In this document: piece after piece, positions 1 through 5,503 of the stretch | Position numbering within the stretch: position 1 is the first letter of the stretch | Layout of the letters: the number at the start of each line of letters is the position of its first letter | DNA from: Prolixibacteraceae bacterium | GTDB taxonomy: Bacteria; Bacteroidota; Bacteroidia; Bacteroidales; Prolixibacteraceae | Reading direction: 5' to 3' | NCBI GenBank assembly: GCA_016931875.1 | Contig: JAFGDX010000265.1 | Span: 1-5,503 of the forward strand | DNA: 5,503 nucleotides | The notes under the pieces: model-generated | Database searches by the model: none | What the model saw: the letters and a program-made list of their open reading frames with translations, nothing else | What the model was told of the DNA's origin: nothing | Translations under genes and position numbers: made by a program

Positions 1-11
1 AGAATAATTTT

Positions 12-39
12 TCCTGAAACTGCAACTATTCAGGATTTT
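12..39 (+). terminator. Possible intrinsic terminator of an upstream, off-window gene
   Basis: A perfect 7-bp inverted repeat (TCCTGAA at 12-18, TTCAGGA at 29-35) encloses a 10-base loop and is followed at once by TTTT (36-39) on the plus strand. That is the arrangement of a rho-independent terminator, although the stem is short and only moderately GC-rich. The minus-strand reading is followed by an A-rich run, so it would serve plus-strand transcription only. The gene it would end lies outside the window, so this cannot be confirmed here. Confidence 0.35.
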
Positions 40-41
40 AA

Positions 42-72
42 TTGTCGTTAATAGAAAAAGGCATGTTATTTG
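42..72 (+). promoter_or_regulatory. Weak Bacteroidota-type promoter candidate
   Basis: Bacteroidota primary sigma promoters carry a TTG-containing -33 box and a TAnnTTTG -7 box about 20 bases apart. Here TTG at 42-44 is followed after 20 bases by GTTATTTG at 65-72. This keeps the TTTG half of the -7 box but not its leading TA. Transcription would start near position 77-80, leaving a leader of about 25 bases before the ATG at 103. The spacing is right but the match is partial, so this is only a candidate. Confidence 0.22.
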
Positions 73-102
73 TGTCTGTTAACATTGCAAAATTACAATG
101 CC

Positions 103-468
103 ATGAAACAAATTTTACTGCTTATTATATTTACACTTACAACCCTTGCCGGATTTTCGCAACTGCGTGAAACCCGCCCGGGGCAGCAAAACAATGCCTC
201 CCGCGAAATACATCAATCTGTTGATTTAAAAGTATATCCCAATCCCTGCACCGGACAAAAGCTAACAATTGAAACCGGAAATGAAGAACTTACCGAGATA
301 AGAATAAGCAATATTACCGGAAAGGTAATCCTGCTAAAAAGGGTAATTGTCCCGCTCAATAAAATCGAAATCAGCCTTGATAATACACCCAACGGAATTT
401 ATTTAATTCAGGCAAAAACATCCTCCAACAAACTGGTGGCCAAAAAACTGATTGTTTCGGCGAATTAA
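103..468 (+). CDS. Small secreted protein, essentially a lone T9SS type A sorting domain
   Basis: This 121-residue protein has an N-terminal signal peptide (residues 1-19, Lys at position 2, then an Ile/Leu/Thr-rich core) with probable cleavage at GFS|Q20. A polar linker of about 22 residues (20-41) follows. The rest (about 42-121) matches the T9SS type A C-terminal sorting domain: it opens with VYPNP (44-48), continues with an IRISNITGK-like strand-turn, and ends with NGIYLIQAK and a basic final strand. That domain is normally the tail of a much larger cargo protein and directs passage through the outer membrane and anchoring or release at the cell surface. Here there is almost no cargo. The ATG at 103 is preferred over a TTG 33 bases upstream because the signal peptide begins exactly there. 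No Shine-Dalgarno is visible, as is usual in this phylum. It lies 83 bases upstream of another T9SS cargo gene on the same strand and may be co-transcribed with it. Its function is unknown. Confidence 0.85.
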   Translation: MKQILLLIIFTLTTLAGFSQLRETRPGQQNNASREIHQSVDLKVYPNPCTGQKLTIETGNEELTEIRISNITGKVILLKRVIVPLNKIEISLDNTPNGIYLIQAKTSSNKLVAKKLIVSAN

Positions 469-551
469 AATTTTGTCTTAATTTCAATATGTTTTCACCA
501 TCATTCTCTTATTTTTTCTACATTCACCCGCCAATTTAAATATACGAAGGT

Positions 552-2780
552 TTGAAAACAATATGTACTTTTTTTGCCCTGTTAACCACCGTTTCGCTTT
601 TTGCACAAGATAAAATAGCTGATGTAAGAACCCGGATAGATCAGCAGGTTACAGTCGGTGGAATTGTTACCAACGGTGAAGAACTGGGCGTCATCCGGTA
701 TTTTCAGGACGAAACCGCCGGTTTGGCAGCGTATGGAAGTGCCATGGAGAATATAAAACGCGGCGATTCAATAATCATTACCGGTACATTAAAAAACTAC
801 AATAATCTGCTTGAACTGGACCCGGTTGAATCAGTCACCGTAATTTCATCCGGAAATGAGTTGCCGGAACCTGCCATTTTAAGCATCGACGAAATTGGCG
901 AAGCGTATGAAGGACAACTGGTGCAGATAAATAATGTAACATTCGCCAATGCCGGCGGAACTTTTGCCGGAAATCAGAATTATGAATTTATGTGCGGAGG
1001 AAAAACAGGCGAACTGAGAATAAACAGCAACTCACCGCTTGTGGGAGCGATGATTCCAACCGGCGAGTTTAACCTGGTTGCCATTTGTTCACAGTTTTCA
1101 TACAGCAAAAACGACACACAAACCGGCTACCAGTTGCTTCCGCGAGATATGAATGACTTTATCTCGAACGCAACGGTAACTTTTACATCGCCGGTGCTGG
1201 TAGATGAAATAAACACCAACGGCTTTGCCTTGTTATGGGAAACAAATGTAGATGCCACATCGGAAGTAAGGTTTGGACTTTCTCCGGATACAACGGGCTG
1301 GCAATACATCAAATCTGAATTTGCCCTCACTTCAGAAGCCCCATTTTTGCACAAGGTTTACATTACCGGTTTGGAACCGGCAAGTATTGTTTATGCACAA
1401 CCCTTTTCTGTTTTGGAAGCCGACACCGCATTTTCTTCGGTGGGTGTTTTTGCAACACAATCAAACTCAACCGGGGAAATTAAAATATATTTTAATACTG
1501 AAGTCGATCATTCAGAATCGACCGGGACACCGGCCATCAATATTGGCAATGCCATGGAAGATACGTTGATATCATACATCAACCGGGCTGGCGAATCGAT
1601 AGATTTTTGCATTTACAATATAAATAACTGGGGCCTCAGCAACATCAGCGAGGCATTAAATGCTGCTGCCAACCGGGGAGTACAAGTCCGTTTTATCACT
1701 TGCGGTTCCACAAATCATTTTGCTACCAATGAATTGATCAGCGAAATTCCTGTGTTGGAACGACCGGAAATTCAGGAAGGCGGAATCATGCACAATAAAT
1801 TTGCGGTTTTTGATGCGGGTGCCGCCGATGCTTCCCAATCATGGGTATGGACAGGTTCAGCCAATCTTACCAACGACCAAATCAATACCGATGCCAACAA
1901 TATTGTATTTATTCAGGACCAAACCCTTGCAAAAACCTACCAGATTGAGTTTGAGGAGATGTGGGGCTCAGCCGGAGCACAGCCAAATTCTGCCAATGCT
2001 AAATTTGGTGCCGGTAAAAGCGATAACACCCCGCACGAGTTTATAATTGGCGGAAACCGCGTGGAGTGCTATTTCAGCCCTTCTGACAATACCAATCAAA
2101 AAATAATTGATGCCATTCATACATCGGGCAACGATTTAAGTGTGGAAACCATGTTGATAACCCGGTCGGATTTGGCTTTGGCTGTTCTTGATGCTTTTGA
2201 AAGAGGCGTTGCGGTAAATGTTATTACCAATTACGAAAACGACAATACTGATTATGTGAATGAACTGCTTGGCTCAAATCTGGCACAGGAAAAATTTGTG
2301 TTTGATGATTTTGCAGAGGGAATTCTGCACCATAAACTGGCCGTCATCGATTCAAAAGACCCTGACTCCGATCCGCAGGTAATTACCGGCAGCCACAACT
2401 GGAGCAATTCGGCCAACGAAAAAAACGACGAAAACATCCTTATTATTCATAATGCTGAAATTGCCAACATCTATTTTCAGCAATTTGCACAGCGGTTTAC
2501 TGAAAATGAAGGAAATTTGTATGTATCGGCCCGGCGGGTTGAAATGGCAGATTTACAGGTGTATCCCAACCCGGCATCTGACAAGATTTTTATTACTTCT
2601 GCGGAACGTATTTTAGCCGTTCATATTTATAATCTGGCCGGGCATAAAATCAGCGATGAGCTGAAAATCAATTCAAAACAAAAAGAAATAGATGTTCAAA
2701 ATTTATTGCCGGGAGTTTATATTCTGAAAATAGATTTTGAAAACGGGAAATACAACAGTTACAAATTTATCAGACAGTAG
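552..2780 (+). CDS. Secreted phospholipase D-like phosphodiesterase with OB-fold and T9SS sorting domains
   Basis: This is a 742-residue multidomain exported protein. Residues 1-18 form a signal peptide (cleavage at LFA|Q19). Residues about 22-203 look like two consecutive OB-fold units similar to the YhcR-type OB domains of extracellular nucleases. Residues about 207-303 resemble a fibronectin-III domain. Two PLD halves follow. The first has H414-x-K416-x4-D421 with G435-S436-x-N438; the second has H593-x-K595-x4-D600 with G613-S614-x-N616. E627, 13 residues after S614, fits the conserved PLD glutamate; the same place in the first half is N449. Residues about 668-742 are a T9SS type A sorting domain starting at VYPNP (670-674). 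PLD enzymes cleave phosphodiesters through a phospho-histidine intermediate. The OB-folds make a nuclease more likely than a lipase, but the substrate is not shown. The TTG start is chosen because it gives a clean signal peptide, a stop (TAA, 537-539) lies just upstream in frame, and no in-frame ATG is near. AAGG at 547-550 sits only one base from the TTG, too close for a normal Shine-Dalgarno. Confidence 0.9.
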   Translation: MKTICTFFALLTTVSLFAQDKIADVRTRIDQQVTVGGIVTNGEELGVIRYFQDETAGLAAYGSAMENIKRGDSIIITGTLKNYNNLLELDPVESVTVISSGNELPEPAILSIDEIGEAYEGQLVQINNVTFANAGGTFAGNQNYEFMCGGKTGELRINSNSPLVGAMIPTGEFNLVAICSQFSYSKNDTQTGYQLLPRDMNDFISNATVTFTSPVLVDEINTNGFALLWETNVDATSEVRFGLSPDTTGWQYIKSEFALTSEAPFLHKVYITGLEPASIVYAQPFSVLEADTAFSSVGVFATQSNSTGEIKIYFNTEVDHSESTGTPAINIGNAMEDTLISYINRAGESIDFCIYNINNWGLSNISEALNAAANRGVQVRFITCGSTNHFATNELISEIPVLERPEIQEGGIMHNKFAVFDAGAADASQSWVWTGSANLTNDQINTDANNIVFIQDQTLAKTYQIEFEEMWGSAGAQPNSANAKFGAGKSDNTPHEFIIGGNRVECYFSPSDNTNQKIIDAIHTSGNDLSVETMLITRSDLALAVLDAFERGVAVNVITNYENDNTDYVNELLGSNLAQEKFVFDDFAEGILHHKLAVIDSKDPDSDPQVITGSHNWSNSANEKNDENILIIHNAEIANIYFQQFAQRFTENEGNLYVSARRVEMADLQVYPNPASDKIFITSAERILAVHIYNLAGHKISDELKINSKQKEIDVQNLLPGVYILKIDFENGKYNSYKFIRQ

Positions 2781-3728
2781 TTAAAGCTCATTGAGCAGAT
2801 TCTTGTAACTTTCCCAGAAATCGGCTTCCATTTTTTTCTCGTCAATATTGGTGTACACTTTAATCTTTCGCGCAACATTTTCAGGTGGTGCAGCCACCAT
2901 TTCTGTTTTTGTGAATTCCGGGTGAATGATCGACTCAATCAAAGCCAGATCCCACATTATCCAGCGTTCACCTGCATTTACAAAGTCCCAGCGCGAAGAT
3001 AGATTTTCACTGATTTTGTGGTTGTACTTTGCCAGTTGTTCCTGTGTTTCCTTTCGGTTAAAAACCAATTGGCCCGAAACCTGCGCTGAAATCACATGGA
3101 GCTCCAAATCGGTACAGTCCAGAACAATGTCGAGCGCATTTAAATCGTTGCGCGCATTAAATTCATTTTTATTCCATATTCCTGTTGCCGGATCATAGCG
3201 CATACTTAAAATGTACAACCTGATGTTTTTTGCTATTTCAGGTTTGGCAAGAATTGCCCCCGCCACATTGGTAACCGGCCCCAGACAGGCGATATTTATT
3301 TTATTTTCAGGAGACGCCTTTCCGGCTTCTGCAAGAATAAAATCTATTCCGTCCGATTGCGGAACAGGCATCCCGTGATTAAAACCCCAGGCAAACCCGA
3401 CCATTTTTTCACACCCTTGCGGATGCGGTATGTGCAACCGCTTGGTTTCTTTCAGTAAGCGAACATTTTCTTTTTGCGACAATACCACAGTATTGATATT
3501 TTGGGTGGAATAACTGTGCCACATTGAATCGGTAACCAGTTGCGGATTGTTAAAATGCGCGGAAATTAACCCCAAAAGTTCCACGTCCTGTTGGTTGAAT
3601 GCACGGGTAATGGCATACAAATCATCCATTTCATTTCCGGTGTCGGCATCAATAATCAGTTGAACTTTCTGCGCCTGGCAAAAAACAGTCAACAAAATCA
3701 AAAGCAGGTTTAACGTCAAAAATCTCAT
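2781..3728 (-). CDS. Exported nucleoside hydrolase family protein
   Basis: This 315-residue protein belongs to the inosine/uridine-preferring nucleoside hydrolase fold, whose members split ribonucleosides into base and ribose using a Ca2+ ion. Residues 1-19 form a signal peptide (probable cleavage CQA|Q20). C17 is not in a lipobox because F16 occupies the -1 place, so a soluble periplasmic protein is expected. The N-terminal metal/ribose site appears as D27-A-D29-T-G31-N-E-M-D35-D36, the extended variant of the classical DTDPGxDD. Also visible are LGPVTN (149-154), E189-F190-N191 followed by N194-D195 (ribose contacts in characterised members), and W259-D260 where classical enzymes have His-Asp. 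The Asp ligand is kept, but the His that assists purine leaving groups is replaced. Its ATG overlaps the ribokinase stop by four bases (ATGA, 3725-3728), implying translational coupling. Its stop directly abuts the convergent PLD gene. Ribokinase next door supports ribose as a product; the base preference is unknown. Hydrolysis of another riboside remains possible. Confidence 0.88.
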   Translation of the reverse strand: MRFLTLNLLLILLTVFCQAQKVQLIIDADTGNEMDDLYAITRAFNQQDVELLGLISAHFNNPQLVTDSMWHSYSTQNINTVVLSQKENVRLLKETKRLHIPHPQGCEKMVGFAWGFNHGMPVPQSDGIDFILAEAGKASPENKINIACLGPVTNVAGAILAKPEIAKNIRLYILSMRYDPATGIWNKNEFNARNDLNALDIVLDCTDLELHVISAQVSGQLVFNRKETQEQLAKYNHKISENLSSRWDFVNAGERWIMWDLALIESIIHPEFTKTEMVAAPPENVARKIKVYTNIDEKKMEADFWESYKNLLNEL

Positions 3729-4657
3729 TCGAATACTATATTTTGGTGTAAAAAATTATCAATTTCAGGGCGTGTTGGCACCGAGGGCTGTGCACCCATT
3801 CGGGTTACCGAAATGGCTGATGCGGCGCTGGCAAACCGCAGCGCTTCCTTTAATGGTTTCCCCTCAGTTACCCCCACTGCAAAAGCTCCGCAAAAAGTAT
3901 CGCCCGCTGCAGTTGTGTCAACCGCTTCCACCTGAAAAGCAGAAACAAAAACAGTTTCCGTTCTGACAGCCGCCAATACCCCTTTTGAGCCCAGGGTTAC
4001 AATTACTTTTTCAACGCCCCTTTTAACCAGGATACTTGCAGCATGTTCTGCATCCGCTGCATTGCTTACCGGAATGCCGGCTAAAAAACCAGCCTCCACT
4101 TCATTTAAAACAAGAATACTGGTTTTTGAAATATATGAAAAATCAAAAGGTTTGGCAGGCGCCACATTCCACATTACCGGAATATTTTTACGATTGGCCA
4201 AATCAATCGCATATTTTATGGTTTCTTCGGGGATTTCAAACTGCAGTAGCATCAGAGCGGCATCATCAAAAACCGGTGCCGCCTGGTCAATCTTTTCCGG
4301 TAAGAGCAAAGCATTTGCCTCGGGCGCTACCGAAATAATATTTTCACCCTGGCGGTCAATCATAATCAATGCATGTCCGCTGGCAACTTCTTTTTCATGA
4401 AAAACAAAGCGCGTGTCAATTCCATCCTTTTGATAATTGTGAATCATTTGTGGGGTGGCGGCATCTTCACCCACACAACTTACAAAGGCAACATTTCCTC
4501 CTGCCCGGGCTGCTGCAACGGCCTGGTTGGCTCCTTTCCCGCCGTAAACCTGCATAAATTTCCCATCAATAACTGTTTCTCCTTTTTCAGGAAGGCGGTC
4601 CATTTTCATAATTAAATCGATATTCGAACTCCCGACGACAACAATTTTATTTTTCAT
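3725..4657 (-). CDS. rbsK: Ribokinase (PfkB family)
   Basis: This 310-residue cytoplasmic sugar kinase phosphorylates ribose with ATP to ribose 5-phosphate, feeding the pentose phosphate pathway and PRPP synthesis. The length is normal for ribokinase. It opens with the VVVGSSNIDL strand (residues 6-15) and has the substrate-binding GGKGANQA motif (39-46, PfkB signature 1), N185-E186-V187-E188 (phosphate/Mg region) and TLGSKGV (221-227). PfkB signature 2, DTTAAGDTF (247-255), carries the catalytic base D253, and RMGAQPSVP (286-294) lies near the C-terminal monovalent-cation region. The whole set points to ribokinase rather than fructokinase or adenosine kinase, though a related pentose or nucleoside cannot be excluded. 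The ATG at 4657 is preferred to a TTG ten codons upstream because family members begin right at the first beta strand. No Shine-Dalgarno or clear promoter was seen in the 78-base gap after the transporter gene, so co-transcription with it is likely. The stop codon overlaps the start of the hydrolase gene. Confidence 0.92.
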   Translation of the reverse strand: MKNKIVVVGSSNIDLIMKMDRLPEKGETVIDGKFMQVYGGKGANQAVAAARAGGNVAFVSCVGEDAATPQMIHNYQKDGIDTRFVFHEKEVASGHALIMIDRQGENIISVAPEANALLLPEKIDQAAPVFDDAALMLLQFEIPEETIKYAIDLANRKNIPVMWNVAPAKPFDFSYISKTSILVLNEVEAGFLAGIPVSNAADAEHAASILVKRGVEKVIVTLGSKGVLAAVRTETVFVSAFQVEAVDTTAAGDTFCGAFAVGVTEGKPLKEALRFASAASAISVTRMGAQPSVPTRPEIDNFLHQNIVFE

Positions 4658-4692
4658 TGATTTTGAAATTTTTAGGAGTGAGTACAAGGTAG

Positions 4693-4711
4693 CAGGAAAA
4701 CATACTTCCTG
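4693..4711 (-). other. Small inverted repeat between transporter and ribokinase genes
   Basis: A perfect 6-bp inverted repeat (CAGGAA at 4693-4698, TTCCTG at 4706-4711) with a 7-base loop lies in the 78-base gap between the transporter stop and the ribokinase start. In the transcribed (minus) direction no uridine run follows the stem, so it is not a convincing terminator. It could be an mRNA-stabilising hairpin or a chance match. Confidence 0.25.
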
Positions 4712-4735
4712 AACTCATCTGCGTTTTGGTTATCA

Positions 4736-5503
4736 TTAATTCAGCCGTGCGAAAATAATTAGCGACAAACCAATAATGAAACTAACAAACATAAACGCCA
4801 GCAAAACTGATGTTCCTTTGGGTGCATTTTTAAATTCTTTCCATACAAACACACCCCAAATGGCAGCAACAAGTGTTGCCCCCTGCCCCAGTCCGTAGGA
4901 AATTGCATAACCGGCTACATCGCCTGCCATTATGCTCAGCATCATTCCAAGGCTCCAGATAGCACCGCCAATAACTCCTACCAGATGAGTTTTACCGGTT
5001 CCTTTAAAATACATTCCAAACGTTACGGGGTTTCCCGAAACCGGTCTTTTCATAAAATAAATATTGAATAAAAAGTTGGAAAGAAAAATGCCAATGGAAA
5101 AAACAAAAACGGCTGTATAGGGTGTAAATGAACCTTTGGCAATACTGACCATATCGGGTGACATTGAATCTGCCACAAACCTGTAGAAGAACGACATTAA
5201 CAGACCGGCCACCAGCGACAAAACAATTCCTTTTGTGGATTTACTTCCCCGGGTCACTTTTTTGTAGGCCACGGCATTTAACACAATGGCAAGCGTAACC
5301 AAACCCACCCCTGAAAATAACCAGAACGCATTATATAGTTCGGGATTGGGAAGATAATTGTTAAACACACCCAACACAAGCGCGAGGCCAATTCCTATTG
5401 GAAAAGCAATGGCCATTCCCGCAATTTCGATGGCGGCAACCAAAAGCAGATTGGCGATATTAAAGACCACTCCTCCGAGCAACGCAAACAGAAACGCACG
5501 TGG
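4736..5503 (-). CDS. GRP/RhaT/ureide-permease-like sugar or nucleoside-product transporter (5' end outside window)
   Basis: The frame is open from the window edge (5503) to the TAA at 4736-4738, giving 255 residues of a strongly hydrophobic protein. Apparent starts inside it, such as TTG at 5482, lie within a membrane segment and are not the true start. About eight membrane helices can be drawn, at roughly residues 5-26, 28-48, 58-80, 91-109, 127-150, 172-192, 197-220 and 230-250 of the visible part. The glycine-rich GLGQGATLVAAIWGVFVWKEF-type stretch (204-224) and the GG-x-x-FNIAN region near the first visible helix are typical of the 10-helix drug/metabolite transporter branch holding GRP sugar uptake, RhaT and ureide permeases. 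The missing part is therefore probably about two helices. Such proteins import sugars, often with protons, or nucleobases and ureides. Upstream placement before ribokinase and an exported nucleoside hydrolase suggests ribose uptake, with base or nucleoside uptake as the alternative. The operon promoter lies outside the window. Confidence 0.82.
   Translation of the reverse strand, partial: PRAFLFALLGGVVFNIANLLLVAAIEIAGMAIAFPIGIGLALVLGVFNNYLPNPELYNAFWLFSGVGLVTLAIVLNAVAYKKVTRGSKSTKGIVLSLVAGLLMSFFYRFVADSMSPDMVSIAKGSFTPYTAVFVFSIGIFLSNFLFNIYFMKRPVSGNPVTFGMYFKGTGKTHLVGVIGGAIWSLGMMLSIMAGDVAGYAISYGLGQGATLVAAIWGVFVWKEFKNAPKGTSVLLAFMFVSFIIGLSLIIFARLN

Noticed and set aside
60..102. TGTTAACA palindrome (77-84) and GGCAT/ATGCC pairing (60-64 with 98-102) in the leader, as an operator or start-sequestering structure
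   Set aside because: Both are short and AT-rich or only 5 bp. No regulator gene is present and no second copy of the palindrome was noticed in the intergenic regions, so chance is the simpler explanation.
469..551. Promoter or terminator between the two plus-strand genes
   Set aside because: No TAnnTTTG box with a TTG at the right distance and no stem followed by a T-run could be found. Only T-rich, unstructured sequence is seen.
1127..2437. Antisense and alternate-frame open frames inside the PLD gene
   Set aside because: They show no recognisable domain and no signal peptide, and lie wholly within a strongly supported gene with clear motifs on the main frame.
2786..2796. GCTC-ATT-GAGC palindrome at the convergent junction as a terminator
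   Set aside because: The stem is only 4 bp, no real uridine run follows in either direction, and it codes for the last residues of the hydrolase.
3677..3728. Lipoprotein signal for the nucleoside hydrolase at Cys17
   Set aside because: The residue before the cysteine is phenylalanine, which does not fit a lipobox, while CQA|Q is a good signal peptidase I site two residues later.
3772..4615. Plus-strand open frames opposite the ribokinase gene
   Set aside because: They are low-complexity shadow translations (Pro/Gln/Lys-rich or Ser-rich) overlapping one another, with no domain signature. The ribokinase motifs on the minus strand explain the region.
4658..4735. Separate promoter for ribokinase in the 78-base gap
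   Set aside because: The best minus-strand match (TACCTTGT) departs from the TAnnTTTG box at two of its conserved positions and has no TTG box at the right distance, so read-through from the transporter gene is more likely.

Overview
The window looks like chromosomal DNA of a Bacteroidota bacterium. Two proteins end in the type IX secretion (T9SS) type A C-terminal sorting domain with its VYPNP start. Three signal peptides place a glutamine at the predicted mature N-terminus, and no start codon has a well-placed Shine-Dalgarno sequence. Base composition by eye is moderate (low to mid forties % G+C) and even across the window, with no sign of recent transfer. The secretion domains and gene style would fit Marinilabiliales/Prolixibacteraceae-like marine or anaerobic Bacteroidota, but the lineage below phylum is a guess.

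Layout. Positions 1-102 are a leader holding a possible terminator of an off-window upstream gene and a weak promoter-like match. Two plus-strand genes follow. The first (103-468) encodes a 121-residue secreted protein that is little more than a signal peptide and a T9SS sorting domain. The second (552-2780, TTG start) encodes a 742-residue secreted protein with paired OB-fold-like regions, a fibronectin-III-like domain, two phospholipase D (HKD) half-sites and a T9SS sorting domain. The PLD gene ends at 2780, and the next base, 2781, is the end of a convergent minus-strand gene cluster. In its own transcription order the cluster is: a GRP/RhaT/ureide-permease-like transporter (5' end cut off by the window edge at 5503), a ribokinase (4657-3725), and an exported nucleoside hydrolase family protein (3728-2781) whose ATG overlaps the ribokinase stop in an ATGA.

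How the genes may work together. The minus-strand trio reads as a ribonucleoside salvage unit. The hydrolase cleaves ribosides outside the cytoplasm, the transporter imports the released ribose (or base), and ribokinase makes ribose 5-phosphate. The neighbouring secreted PLD protein resembles extracellular nucleases in pairing OB-folds with a phosphodiesterase domain, so the locus could extend to extracellular nucleic acid degradation. That last link rests on proximity and is hypothetical. No tRNA, rRNA, CRISPR array, insertion sequence or other mobile element was seen, and no stretch longer than about 100 bases lacks a gene. I see no clearly undescribed system here; the most notable points are the almost bare sorting-domain protein, the PLD architecture and the non-canonical active-site motifs of the hydrolase.
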